The notes beneath the pieces were generated by a model. The model had not been told where the DNA came from. It was given only the letters and a program-made list of their open reading frames with translations, and made no database searches. Positions 16,745-25,494 of a stretch of DNA of 64,000 nucleotides are shown here, piece after piece. This DNA comes from Paracoccus sp. (in: a-proteobacteria) (lineage in GTDB: Bacteria; Pseudomonadota; Alphaproteobacteria; Rhodobacterales; Rhodobacteraceae). Within the stretch, counting starts at the first letter, position 1; each line of letters starts with the position of its first letter. The stretch covers positions 49,119-113,118 of the forward strand of contig NZ_JAUNTN010000012.1 of the NCBI RefSeq assembly GCF_030538695.1, in the 5' to 3' direction. A program made the position numbers and the translations under genes.

Positions 16745-16832
16745 GGCCGTCCCTCATTGGTGTTGATGCGTTATGGATAGCGCAAACCGGCCTGCCTGTC
16801 ACCAATCCGATGCGGATGTGGTAAAACCCGCG

Positions 16833-17876
16833 TTAACCCGCCTGCCAGATGATACCGCCCTGCGCGTTGCGCCCTGCTTCATGCACCCGGCTCTGATGGC
16901 GCAGGTGGTTGACGTGGCCCACGGCCTCGACCAGCGCCAGCCCGTATTCACCCGCGCCGATCTGGCGGCGATACAGCACGTCAAAGCAATCCGCCGCCGT
17001 CCGTGGCTGCGCGGCCAGCGATTGCGCCAGCCGGTCCAGCGCGTTCAGGTGGTTGTCGCGCATCTGCCGCAGCCGCAGTGGCAGGCCGGTAAACGGCAAG
17101 TGATGCCCCGGCAGCACAAGCTGACCGGGCCGCGCATGGGCGGCCAACCGGTTGCAACTGTCCAGCCAGTCGCCCACCGGATCAGCGAAAGGCTCGGTCG
17201 GGTAAACCCCAAGGTTGGGTGAAATCCGGGGCAAAAGCTGGTCGCCACCGATCACCAGCCCGTCATCGGACCAAAGGGTGATCTGTTCCGGCGCATGGCC
17301 GTCGCCCATATGCACCTGCCAGTCGCGGCCCGCCATGCGCAGGCTGTCGCCTTGCGCCAGGCGGCGATACCCCAGCGGCAGCGGATGCACCACATCGGCA
17401 AAGTTAAAGGGCCGCTCGGTCTGGCGCAGGGCCAACAGGTCCGGGGGCATCCCGGCCTCGCGCCAGAAGGCCACCTGCTCGGACGTGGGTCGGTCCTGCA
17501 CATCCAGAACCAGCATCCGCGCCATCAGCCAGGCGGTGCGGCTGGTCCAGAGGTCAGCCCCCTGCGCCTGAAACCAGCCGGCAAGGCCGATATGATCGGG
17601 GTGATGATGGGTCGCAATCACCCGGCCCACGCGCCGCCCGGCCAAAGGCCCCGCCAGCGCCGCCTGCCAGATCGCCCGGCCACGTTGCGAATCAAAGCCA
17701 GTGTCAATGATGGTCCAGCCCCCGCCCTGCGCGGCATCCTCGGCCAGCGCATAGACATTGACGTGATCCAGCTTCATCGGCAGCGGCAGCCGCAGCCAAA
17801 GGACACCGGGGGCGAGTTCCACCGCCTCCCCCTCGGCCGGAGCCTCGGGGAAGGGGTGGTCGATAGGATCGGTCAT
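16833..17876 (-). CDS. MBL-fold metallo-hydrolase
   Basis: A 347-residue metallo-beta-lactamase-fold protein. The zinc motif T-H-H-H-P-D-H is at residues 89-95, a further metal histidine is in the MGDGHAPEQ segment, the bridging aspartate in VIGGDQLL, and a last histidine in VLPGHHLPF. A C-terminal winged-helix-like segment (about 280-345) resembles the LACTB2-like group, often hydrolases of thioesters or RNA ends. The ATG overlaps the stop of the acyl-CoA dehydrogenase gene as ATGA, so it is co-transcribed with it, which suggests a thioesterase-like role in acyl-CoA metabolism (inference). Confidence 0.88.
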   Translation of the reverse strand: MTDPIDHPFPEAPAEGEAVELAPGVLWLRLPLPMKLDHVNVYALAEDAAQGGGWTIIDTGFDSQRGRAIWQAALAGPLAGRRVGRVIATHHHPDHIGLAGWFQAQGADLWTSRTAWLMARMLVLDVQDRPTSEQVAFWREAGMPPDLLALRQTERPFNFADVVHPLPLGYRRLAQGDSLRMAGRDWQVHMGDGHAPEQITLWSDDGLVIGGDQLLPRISPNLGVYPTEPFADPVGDWLDSCNRLAAHARPGQLVLPGHHLPFTGLPLRLRQMRDNHLNALDRLAQSLAAQPRTAADCFDVLYRRQIGAGEYGLALVEAVGHVNHLRHQSRVHEAGRNAQGGIIWQAG

Positions 17877-19564
17877 GCGCCAGTGGTGAAGGTGCTGTCT
17901 GGCAGCGCCTCCAGATCGGCCACCCCTGCGGCCGCGGCGGCCAGCTCGGCCTCCAGACGCGGCAGAATCCGGGTGATATAGATGCGGGCCAGCGTAACCT
18001 GAGCATCTGTCCCGGCCAGTGCGGCCCGCAGATGCGCGGATGCACCCAGCAGACAGGCAAAACTGTTCAGGAACGGCACCGCGCCCGCGAAACGATCAGC
18101 ATTGCCCTGATCCAGCAGCCGGGCAATGCCGTCGCGCATCGCCTCACCCGCGTTCCAGACAGCACCCGCCAGCTCCGGTTGCGTCGCCTGCGCGGCTTTG
18201 GCCCCCTCCATCACCTCGTCGATCAGGCGCAGAGCGGCATCGCCGCCGTCCATCATCTTGCGCCCGACCAGATCCATGGACTGAATCCCGTTGGTGCCTT
18301 CGTAAATGGCGGTGATGCGCACGTCGCGCAGATGCTGCGCCGCGCCGGTTTCCTCGATAAAGCCCATGCCGCCATGCACCTGCACGCCCATATCGGCCAC
18401 GCGGATACCCACATCGGTGCCGTAAGCCTTGGCAATCGGTGTCAGCAGCGCACCCCGCGCCACCCACTCGGCATTGCCGGTCGCCTTGGCCATGTCCAGC
18501 GCCACCGCGCAGGCCAGCCCGATGGCACGGGCGGCAAAGACCTCGGCCCGGCCCTCGGCCAGCATCCGGCGCACATCAGGGTGGCGGATGATCGGGCCGA
18601 ACTGCTGGCGGTCAGTGGCATATTCGGCAGCCTTTTGCAGCGCCGCCTCGGCCACGCCGACGCCCTGCATCCCGACCGCAAGCCGGGCGTTGTTCATCAT
18701 GGTGAACATCGCCGCCATGCCCTTGTGTTCCTGACCGATCAGCCAGCCCTTTGCCCCCTCAAAGGACAGAACACAGGTCGGGCTGCCATGAATACCCAGC
18801 TTGTGCTCAAGGCTGACGGTGCGCACCGCGTTACGCTCACCGGGGTTGCCATCGGCATCGGGCAGGTATTTCGGCACCATGAACAGGCTGATGCCTTTGA
18901 CCCCCGGCCCGCCCTCGGGCAGACGCGCCAGCACCAGATGGCAGGTGTTGCTGTTCACGTCGCTGTCGCCCCAGGTGATAAAGATCTTTTGCCCGGTGAT
19001 GCGGAAGGTGCCGTCGTCGGCCCGTTCGGCCTTTGTCACCAGCGCGCCGACATCGCTGCCCGCGCCCGGTTCGGTCAGGTTCATGGTGCCGTTCCATTCA
19101 CCCGAAACCAGCTTGGGAATATACAGTTCCTTGATCCAGTCCTCGGCATGATGTTCCAGCGCCTCGATCTGGCCCTGCGTCAGCAGCGGGTTCAGTTGCA
19201 GCGACAGGTTGGCGCCCGCGAACATCTCGGCCACGGCCATATTCACCGCCTGAGGCAAGCCGCCACCGCCATATTCCGGGTCCGCCGTCAGTCCGATCCA
19301 GCCGCCTTCGGCAATCGCCGCGAAACCCTTGTCAAAACCGGGCGAGGACCGCAGCACACCATTTTCCAGCCGCGCCGGGGTCAGATCGCCATTGCGGTTC
19401 AGCGGGGCCAGAACATCGGTGGCGACCTTGCCAGCCTCGGTCAGAATGGCGTCCACCGTGTCGGCATCGGCCTCGGCAAACAGCTCGGTTCCGGCCACGC
19501 GCGGCAGATCAACGACATTGTGCAGGATAAAACGAATCTGATCGGCAGGCGCTTGATATGGCAT
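17873..19564 (-). CDS. Acyl-CoA dehydrogenase (DmdC/FadE-like, with C-terminal ACDH_C domain)
   Basis: A 563-residue flavoenzyme that forms the 2,3 double bond in acyl-CoA. The start read from 19564 has AAGGGGGAAG and gives the family N-terminus MPYQAPADQIRF; the frame is open further upstream but not conserved. It has the N-terminal helical domain, the middle beta domain (TMNLTEPGAGSDVG, ITGQKIFITWGD), the FAD-binding C-terminal domain (VQVHGGMGFIEETGAAQ with the likely catalytic-loop region) and the extra ACDH_C-type end. This architecture is that of 3-methylmercaptopropionyl-CoA dehydrogenase (DmdC) and related enzymes; the substrate is not fixed by the sequence. First gene of the pair with the MBL hydrolase. 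Confidence 0.9.
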   Translation of the reverse strand: MPYQAPADQIRFILHNVVDLPRVAGTELFAEADADTVDAILTEAGKVATDVLAPLNRNGDLTPARLENGVLRSSPGFDKGFAAIAEGGWIGLTADPEYGGGGLPQAVNMAVAEMFAGANLSLQLNPLLTQGQIEALEHHAEDWIKELYIPKLVSGEWNGTMNLTEPGAGSDVGALVTKAERADDGTFRITGQKIFITWGDSDVNSNTCHLVLARLPEGGPGVKGISLFMVPKYLPDADGNPGERNAVRTVSLEHKLGIHGSPTCVLSFEGAKGWLIGQEHKGMAAMFTMMNNARLAVGMQGVGVAEAALQKAAEYATDRQQFGPIIRHPDVRRMLAEGRAEVFAARAIGLACAVALDMAKATGNAEWVARGALLTPIAKAYGTDVGIRVADMGVQVHGGMGFIEETGAAQHLRDVRITAIYEGTNGIQSMDLVGRKMMDGGDAALRLIDEVMEGAKAAQATQPELAGAVWNAGEAMRDGIARLLDQGNADRFAGAVPFLNSFACLLGASAHLRAALAGTDAQVTLARIYITRILPRLEAELAAAAAGVADLEALPDSTFTTGA

Positions 19565-19678
19565 GACTTCCCCCTTGGCACCCCGGCAACGCGGGGCTAT
19601 CTGACCTTTTGACTGACACGATGGCGCATCCACGTTCAAGCGGCAATCGGAACACAACGTCATTCTAAGGGCAAAACA

Positions 19679-20626
19679 ATGGCGAAAACCCGGATACTGA
19701 GCGCCGATTCCGGTGGAATATCGCAGGCAGCAGAGCTGCTGCGCGCCGGAAGTCTGGTCGCCATTCCAACCGAAACGGTTTACGGCCTTGCCGCCGATGC
19801 CCGCAACGATCACGCTGTTGCCGGGATTTTCGCGGCCAAGGGCCGCCCCACGTTCAACCCCCTGATCGTCCACCTGCCGGATCCGACCGAGGCCGCGCGC
19901 ATTGCCCATTTGCCCGCCCCGGCCGAGGCGCTGGCCCGCGCCTTCTGGCCCGGTGCGCTGACGCTGGTGCTGCCTCTGCGCCCGGATGCCGGGATCAGCC
20001 CACTGGTGACGGCGGGCGGCGATACGGTGGCGCTGCGGGTTCCGGCGCATCCGGTGGCGCAGGCGTTGTTGCGGCAGACCGGGCCGCTGGCCGCGCCCTC
20101 GGCCAATCCGTCGGGGCGCATCAGCGCCTCGACCGCGGCGCATGTGCTGGACGGGCTGGACGGGCGTATCGCTGCCGTGCTGGACGCCGGACCCTGTGCG
20201 GTCGGGCTGGAATCAACGATCATCGGCTGGCGTGAAGGCCACGCGACGCTGCTGCGTCCCGGCGGGATCAGCTCTGACGCCATCGAGGCGATCTCTGGCC
20301 CGCTGGACCGCCCGCAGATTAACGCCGGTGCCGATGCCCGCCCCGATGCGCCGGGACAGTTGACCAGCCACTACGCCCCGCGCCAGCCTTTGCGTATGGG
20401 CGCAACCACCGCGCATGAGGGCGAAATCCTGATCGGCTTTGGTCCCGGCCCGGCGGATATGAACCTGTCGCCCTCTGGCAATCTGGTTGAGGCCGCCGCC
20501 AACCTTTTCGCCACCCTGCACCGCGCCGATGCCATGGGCCGTCCGATCGCCGTCACCCCGATCCCCGACACCGGCCTTGGTCTGGCCATCAACGACCGCC
20601 TGCGCCGCGCCGCCGCACCGCGTTAG
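19679..20626 (+). CDS. tsaC: L-threonylcarbamoyladenylate synthase (Sua5/YwlC type)
   Basis: A 315-residue enzyme that makes threonylcarbamoyl-AMP, the first step of t6A37 modification of tRNAs that read ANN codons. The TsaC domain has the PTETVYGLAADA and KGRPTFNPLIVH motifs and the APSANPSGRIS segment; the LTSHYAPRQPL linker then leads to the C-terminal Sua5 domain, so this is the long form rather than the short YrdC form. Divergent from the acyl-CoA dehydrogenase by 114 bases. The spacer after it is filled with AAGGTTAA-type repeats. Confidence 0.95.
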   Translation: MAKTRILSADSGGISQAAELLRAGSLVAIPTETVYGLAADARNDHAVAGIFAAKGRPTFNPLIVHLPDPTEAARIAHLPAPAEALARAFWPGALTLVLPLRPDAGISPLVTAGGDTVALRVPAHPVAQALLRQTGPLAAPSANPSGRISASTAAHVLDGLDGRIAAVLDAGPCAVGLESTIIGWREGHATLLRPGGISSDAIEAISGPLDRPQINAGADARPDAPGQLTSHYAPRQPLRMGATTAHEGEILIGFGPGPADMNLSPSGNLVEAAANLFATLHRADAMGRPIAVTPIPDTGLGLAINDRLRRAAAPR

Positions 20627-21107
20627 GGTTAATGGATGGCAAGCGGGGCGCCACCGTAATTACGCGATCAGCACCAAGCGTAATTCAACACCAGCAAGCC
20701 CGATCAAGCGATCCTTACCAACGTCAAGGTTAATCCTGTTAAGGTTAACGGCTGGCGTAACCGATCCTAAACCAATCCCAAGCCGATCTCATACCTGATT
20801 GGCCTCAGACGCTTAACCACCTTCAGCAACGCGGCATATATCGTTGTGTTCAGGTTAACGTAAGCCTGCAAGAAATACCCGGACAGGAACCAAAGCAACC
20901 TTTGAGAACGGTGCCCGCAAGCAAAAGAACACGCCCCGCAGCGACATCAAGGTGAACGACCGGCAAGAAGGTGAACGACTGACGATAGATGCCTCACCGG
21001 CCTCCATGGCCTATCGGCTGCCACCGATAAAACCACTACGTTAAGGCTAACCATCCGATTAAGCCCATTAAGGTTAACCATAGCCCAAAGAGACCCGCGC
21101 CCCAGCC
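20627..21107. repeat. Convergent spacer with AAGGTTAA-type elements
   Basis: The 481 bases between tsaC (plus) and yqgE (minus) hold no supported gene. Exact AAGGTTAA octamers lie at 20726, 20741 and 21070. Variants include GGGTTAA just after the tsaC stop, CAGGTTAACG near 20851, two tandem AAGGTGAACGAC copies near 20949 and 20969, and TTAAGGCTAACC near 21041. The last exact copy is 38 bases from the yqgE stop. Composition is lower in GC than the genes on both sides. Confidence 0.8.
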
Positions 21108-21665
21108 TCAGGCCCGCCCTGCGGCCGGCGACAACAATGCCGGGTCAATCCCCAAGAACCGCAGCGCCTGCGCCCATTTTGCGGCATGATCCCCGCCGAA
21201 CACCAGCGTTTCATCATAGGGCGCAGCCATCCAGCCGTTCGCCAGAAACTCGGCTTCCAACTGCCCCGGCCCCCATCCAGCATAGCCCAGCGCCAACAGC
21301 GCCGGGGCCGGATCGGGGTCACGGGCCAGTTCCCGCAGCACGTCCAGAGTCGCACTCATGGCCACGCCGGGGACGATCTCGGGTGCATCGCTGCCGCTGA
21401 TATGGTGCAGAACAAAGCCACGCCCGGTTTCAACCGGACCACCAAAATGGACCGGGACCGGGGCGACCTCTGCACCGTGGTCGATCTGCAACTGATCCAA
21501 CAGCTCGACAAACCCCGGCCGGGGCAAGGGCCGGTTCACGATCAGCCCCATTGCGCCATCCGCACCATGCGCGCAAATCAGCACCAGCGACTGCGCGAAA
21601 CGCGGGTCGTTCATGCCCGGCATGGCAATCAGGATCTGGCCTGTCAGGTCTTGGCTTGCGCTCAT
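21108..21665 (-). CDS. YqgE/AlgH family protein (UPF0301)
   Basis: A 185-residue member of the UPF0301 family. The typical N-terminal GQILIAMPGMNDPRFAQSLVLIC, the GLIVNRPL strand and the VHFGGPVETGRGFVLH motif are present, along with the WGPGQLEAE segment. Function is unproven; the Pseudomonas homologue AlgH was linked to alginate regulation. The ATG read from 21665 is preceded by AAGGAGG, so I use it instead of upstream in-frame starts. Divergent from the DsbD-domain gene. Confidence 0.92.
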   Translation of the reverse strand: MSASQDLTGQILIAMPGMNDPRFAQSLVLICAHGADGAMGLIVNRPLPRPGFVELLDQLQIDHGAEVAPVPVHFGGPVETGRGFVLHHISGSDAPEIVPGVAMSATLDVLRELARDPDPAPALLALGYAGWGPGQLEAEFLANGWMAAPYDETLVFGGDHAAKWAQALRFLGIDPALLSPAAGRA

Positions 21666-21770
21666 CGGGGCCTCCTTTGTTTCCAAGATCATGCTTTCCG
21701 GGACATGGTGCAAGCGGCGCTTGCAAAATTGTGACTTTGCCCATGGCACCACACGGTCTAGACCGGCAGC

Positions 21771-22508
21771 ATGAAACATCTTGCCGCCCTGCTGATCGCC
21801 CTGCCCCTGAGCGCCTTTGCGCAGGATTTGCCGCCCGGCGTGGCCTCGGCCCGGCTGCTGCCCGGCTGGATGGATCAGGACGGCAGCCGCGTGACCGCGC
21901 TGGAACTGAACCTGAAACCGGGCTGGAAAACCTATTGGAAATCACCGGGCGAGACCGGCATCCCCCCTGTCTTCGACTGGGCCAGCACGATACAGGCCGA
22001 ATATCTGTGGCCCGCGCCCGAGATCATCGACAGCGGCGGCGAGCGCACCCTCGGTTTCCACGATGCACTGATCCTGCCGATCCGCTTGCAGGGCGCGGGT
22101 GACGGGCCGCTGACGACCAGCGTTGATCTTGGCGTCTGCGAGGACATCTGCGTCCCCGTGCATCTGGAGCTGACCACGGGTGCGGCGGGCCAGTCTGACC
22201 CGCTGATTCTTGCGGCACTGGATCGCGCACCAGAAGCGGCAGAGGGGCTGACCTGCCAGATCACCCCCGCAGCAGACGGGCTGGCGATTTCGGCCAGCCT
22301 GCCCTCCGATATGATCGCGGAAAGCGCCGCATTCACCACAGATGACACCGGCATCTGGATCTCGACCGCCGATCTGGCACAGGATGGTGGCACCGCCATC
22401 GCAAAGGCCGAGATGCTGGACGCCACCGGCAAGCCCTTTGATCTGGACCCGGCGCAGGTCACGCTGACCCTGATCGCCCCTGACCGCAGCATCGAGGCCC
22501 GTTGTTAA
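21771..22508 (+). CDS. Periplasmic DsbD N-terminal-domain protein
   Basis: A 245-residue protein with a signal peptide ending after SAFA (about residue 17) and one DsbD alpha-type domain (PF11412-like). The motif LGVCEDICVP near residues 122-131 supplies the two redox cysteines that in full DsbD accept electrons from the membrane domain; a third pair is not obvious, although Cys158 and the C-terminal Cys245 exist. Family members without the membrane part are often annotated as thiol-disulfide interchange or cytochrome c maturation helpers; here no ccm gene is adjacent. The stop is followed by the 23-base repeat array. Confidence 0.88.
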   Translation: MKHLAALLIALPLSAFAQDLPPGVASARLLPGWMDQDGSRVTALELNLKPGWKTYWKSPGETGIPPVFDWASTIQAEYLWPAPEIIDSGGERTLGFHDALILPIRLQGAGDGPLTTSVDLGVCEDICVPVHLELTTGAAGQSDPLILAALDRAPEAAEGLTCQITPAADGLAISASLPSDMIAESAAFTTDDTGIWISTADLAQDGGTAIAKAEMLDATGKPFDLDPAQVTLTLIAPDRSIEARC

Positions 22509-22526
22509 GGTGACTGCCTTAGCGAA

Positions 22527-22595
22527 ATCAAGGTTAACAGATCAGGCCGGTTAAGGTTAATGCGTCCAGCCTGTTAAGGTTAACGCGTTAAACCG
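22527..22595. repeat. Three tandem 23-base units carrying AAGGTTAA
   Basis: Units at 22527-22549, 22550-22572 and 22573-22595 each have the octamer AAGGTTAA at the same offset (22530, 22553, 22576), so the octamers are spaced by exactly 23 bases, about two helical turns. The sequence between octamers is poorly conserved. The array fills the whole 79-base gap between the DsbD-domain gene and the convergent glycosylase gene, and its right end overlaps the latter's stop codon. Confidence 0.85.
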
Positions 22596-23412
22596 GCGGC
22601 AGATCCAGCCGCGCAGCCACCGCCAACAGGTCAGCCCAAGCCTCGCGTTTGGCGATAGCGGTGCGCAGCAGATAGGCCGGGTGCGTCATCGGCAGGGCGG
22701 GTTTCCCGAATGCCTCGGTCCAGTTGCCGCGCAGTTTCAGGATCCCCTCACGCCCCAAAGCCGCCTTGCAGGGCGTATTGCCCATCAGCACAATCACATC
22801 CGGATCCGCCAGTTCGATATGCCGCCGCACAAACGGCAGCGACAACGCAATTTCTGCATCGGTCGGACGGCGGTTGCCGGGTGGATGCCACGCCAGAACA
22901 TTGGTGATATAGGCGGCGCGTTCCGCATCTGGGCTGTGCCGGTCCAGCCCGATGGCAGCCAGCATCCGGTCCAGCAACTGCCCAGCCCGGCCGACGAAAG
23001 GTTTGCCCTGCGCATCCTCGTCATTGCCCGGCGCTTCACCCAAAATCAGCAGCCGCGCCTTGGGGTTGCCGTCGCTGAACACAAAGTTCAGCGCACCTTT
23101 TTTCAGCTCGATCCCGTCAAAACCCTGCTGCAATTCGGCCAGCTCCGGCAGGCTTTGCGCACGGGCCGCCAAGGCCATGGCCTCTGCCATAACGGCGGCC
23201 CGGTCGGGTTCATCGGGCTGCGCAGGCTTGGCCGCAGGCGGCGGTGCCGCAACAGCAGGCGCAACCGGCGCAGGACGCTGCGCCTCCTCGAAACGATCCT
23301 GCGGACTGTCCAGAATCGCCTCATCGACGCCGAACTCGGCCTGCCATTCCAGCAAAGCCAGCGCCGCCGCGCCATCCAGCGCCAGTCCCCGCCATGTCGG
23401 ATCGCCATTCAT
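22588..23412 (-). CDS. Family 4-like uracil-DNA glycosylase without Fe-S cysteines
   Basis: A 274-residue homologue of family 4 uracil-DNA glycosylases, which remove uracil from DNA. The catalytic loop LILGEAPGNDEDAQGKPFVGRAGQLLDR is split by a normal spacing, and the second active loop MTHPAYLLR is present near residue 240. The usual 4Fe-4S ligands are missing: the first cysteine position reads GIELKKG, the later ones are W and S (LAWHPPGNR, AEIALSLPF), and the only cysteine in the protein is in GNTPC. An N-terminal extension of about 85 residues is Ala/Pro rich. No clear ribosome site precedes the start. Divergent from pyrB. Confidence 0.85.
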   Translation of the reverse strand: MNGDPTWRGLALDGAAALALLEWQAEFGVDEAILDSPQDRFEEAQRPAPVAPAVAAPPPAAKPAQPDEPDRAAVMAEAMALAARAQSLPELAELQQGFDGIELKKGALNFVFSDGNPKARLLILGEAPGNDEDAQGKPFVGRAGQLLDRMLAAIGLDRHSPDAERAAYITNVLAWHPPGNRRPTDAEIALSLPFVRRHIELADPDVIVLMGNTPCKAALGREGILKLRGNWTEAFGKPALPMTHPAYLLRTAIAKREAWADLLAVAARLDLPPV

Positions 23413-23494
23413 ATGACAGGCTTAGGCAAAGCCGCGCCTTGCCGCAAGCGCACGCATTTGCGATAGGTGGTGCGCTGCCGAATAAAAGGGGGAC

Positions 23495-24463
23495 ATGATG
23501 ACTTTCCGCGCCCGTCACCTGCTGGGGATCGAACCCCTGACCCCGCCCGAGATCACCACCCTGCTGGATCTGGCCGAATCCTATGTCGATCTGAACCGCC
23601 GCACGGTGAAACATTCCGATGCGCTGGAAGGGATGACGCAGATCAATATGTTCTTCGAGAACTCAACCCGCACCCAGTCCAGCTTCGAGCTGGCAGGCAA
23701 GCGGCTTGGGGCCGATGTGATGAATATGTCGATGCAGACCAGCAGCGTTAAAAAGGGCGAAACCCTGATCGACACCGCACTGACCCTGAACGCCATGCAC
23801 CCCGACCTGCTGGTGGTGCGCCACCCCGAATCGGGCGCGGTCAACCTGCTGGCGGAAAAAGTGAATTGCGCGGTGCTGAACGCCGGTGACGGCCGCCACG
23901 AACACCCAACGCAGGCGCTGCTGGATGCGCTGACCATCCGCCGCGCCAAGGGTCGCCTGCACCGGCTGACCGTGGCGATCTGCGGCGATATTGCCCATTC
24001 CCGCGTGGCCCGCTCGAACCTGATCCTGCTGGGCAAGATGGAAAACCGGGTGCGTCTGGTCGGGCCATCCACGCTGATGCCTTCGGGCGCTGCCGATCTT
24101 GGCGTCGAGGTCTATGAGGACATGCGTGAAGGGCTGAAAGACGCCGATGTGGTGATGATGCTGCGCCTTCAGCGCGAGCGGATGGACGGCGGCTTCATCC
24201 CGTCCGAGCGGGAATATTTCCACCGCTGGGGGCTGGATGCCGAAAAGCTGGCACTGGCGAAACCCGATGCCATCGTCATGCACCCCGGACCGATGAACCG
24301 GGGCGTAGAGATCGACGGCACCATCGCGGACGACATCAACCGCAGCGCGATTCAGGATCAGGTGGAAATGGGGGTCGCCGTGCGCATGGCCGCCATGGAC
24401 CTGCTGGCCCGCAACCTGCGTGCCGAACGCGGCCGCGCCGCAGCCGATGGCACCTATGTCTGA
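23495..24463 (+). CDS. pyrB: Aspartate carbamoyltransferase catalytic subunit
   Basis: A 322-residue enzyme that condenses carbamoyl phosphate and aspartate in the second step of pyrimidine synthesis. Carbamoyl-phosphate motifs [12 protein letters not shown] and the [11 protein letters not shown] loop are intact, as is the aspartate-side [10 protein letters not shown] segment and the [10 protein letters not shown] end. Strong ribosome site AAAGGGGG. No pyrI regulatory gene is adjacent; the last gene of the cluster is instead a degenerate dihydroorotase, as in the Pseudomonas-type enzyme where the inactive homologue holds the complex together. The stop overlaps the next gene by 8 bases. Confidence 0.96.
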   Translation: MMTFRARHLLGIEPLTPPEITTLLDLAESYVDLNRRTVKHSDALEGMTQINMFFENSTRTQSSFELAGKRLGADVMNMSMQTSSVKKGETLIDTALTLNAMHPDLLVVRHPESGAVNLLAEKVNCAVLNAGDGRHEHPTQALLDALTIRRAKGRLHRLTVAICGDIAHSRVARSNLILLGKMENRVRLVGPSTLMPSGAADLGVEVYEDMREGLKDADVVMMLRLQRERMDGGFIPSEREYFHRWGLDAEKLALAKPDAIVMHPGPMNRGVEIDGTIADDINRSAIQDQVEMGVAVRMAAMDLLARNLRAERGRAAADGTYV

Positions 24464-24941
24464 CCCCACCCTGCCCCCCTTGTTACCCGGCGAAACCATC
24501 ATCACCCGCGTCCGCGTCACCCCTGCCGGAATGCTGCGCGGCGGGCTGATCGCCACCGGCATCTTCGCGGTGATTATTCTGGCGCTGCAATGGCTTGGAC
24601 CGACCGGGCTGTCACTGGGGCAATATCTGTTCACCCTCTGCGGTTTTGCTGCGGTCTTTGCCGCCGTCAGTTGGCTGTTCGACCGGGGGCGCGCATGGGT
24701 GCTGACCGACCAGCGCATCATTGACCGCAAAGGTCGGGCGCTGATCCTGTCGTCGGATATGTCGATGCGGCCCTTTGTCAACGGTTTCCGCCTGCGCGAC
24801 CGCAAGGGCGGGCGCATGGCAATCCGCTCGATCCCCGATCCCGGCGGATTCGCGGCGCAGGTGCGGGCGCAGGCCATCGCCCGGACCGAAGCCGAAGTCA
24901 CCGCCCTGCTGGCCGCAGCAAAAGAGAGGCACAATGGCTGA
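24456..24941 (+). CDS. Small PH-like membrane protein 1 (type A)
   Basis: A 161-residue protein with two membrane helices (about residues 26-46 and 54-74) followed by a bacterial PH-like domain. It begins with a PGETIITRV segment and has W-V-L-T-D-Q-R-I-I after the helices, the pattern shared by all four proteins of this run. Function unknown. It overlaps pyrB by 8 bases and the next gene by 8 bases, so it is firmly inside the pyrimidine operon. It resembles the third gene of the run more than the second and fourth. Confidence 0.8.
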   Translation: MSDPTLPPLLPGETIITRVRVTPAGMLRGGLIATGIFAVIILALQWLGPTGLSLGQYLFTLCGFAAVFAAVSWLFDRGRAWVLTDQRIIDRKGRALILSSDMSMRPFVNGFRLRDRKGGRMAIRSIPDPGGFAAQVRAQAIARTEAEVTALLAAAKERHNG

Positions 24942-25494
24942 ACTGACCGAGCGCGAATGGCGGGCGATCCTAGAACCGGGAGAACAGATCATCTGGCAAG
25001 GCGCACCGGAAGGCGCCCGCCTGCCCAAAGGCGAAGCCCGCTTTGCGTGGATGTTCGGTGGCCTGTTCGCCGCAGTCGGCGGGCTGTTTTTCCTCATCGG
25101 CGTAGCGACGACGGCCTCCGAACCAATGCTGCGGATCATTTTTACCGGGCTTGGCGGGATCTGTCTGAGCATCGGGCTGGCCGCCATGATCCTGCCGCGC
25201 ATCCTGTTTCAGCGCAGGATAGCGCGAACCCGCTATGCGCTGACCAATCGCCGGGCATTGATCCTGGAACAGAAGATCATCTCATTCCGTATCACCCCCG
25301 ACATGGAAATCGACTTTCAGCCGGGCAACCCGCCCGCGATCTGGTTCGGAACCGAGGAAACCAGTTTGGTCATCAACAATCGTCCAGTGATCCGTGACAT
25401 CGGCTTCGCCGCCGTGCCAAATGCGCCCGAACTGGTCGAGCTGATCCGCGACATGCAGGCCAAAATGACAGGACAAGCGCCCCATGCAGGATAA
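24934..25494 (+). CDS. Small PH-like membrane protein 2 (type B)
   Basis: A 186-residue protein: N-terminal ILEPGEQIIWQGAPE motif, two helices (about residues 38-57 and 68-90), then R-Y-A-L-T-N-R-R-A and a beta-rich PH-like domain of about 80 residues. The WQG and LTNRR motifs pair it with the fourth protein of the run. Function unknown. Begins 8 bases before the end of gene 1 and overlaps gene 3 by 11 bases. Confidence 0.82.
   Translation: MAELTEREWRAILEPGEQIIWQGAPEGARLPKGEARFAWMFGGLFAAVGGLFFLIGVATTASEPMLRIIFTGLGGICLSIGLAAMILPRILFQRRIARTRYALTNRRALILEQKIISFRITPDMEIDFQPGNPPAIWFGTEETSLVINNRPVIRDIGFAAVPNAPELVELIRDMQAKMTGQAPHAG

Noticed and set aside
20627-21107. AAGGTTAA spacers as CRISPR arrays
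   Set aside because: The conserved unit is only 8 bases, spacing is irregular and copies occur in both orientations; no cas gene is near.
9843-22595. AAGGTTAA elements as CtrA binding sites
   Set aside because: CtrA half-sites (TTAA) are separated by about 7 bases; here the two TTAA cores of TTAAGGTTAA are separated by 2, and the sites lie at gene ends rather than at promoters.
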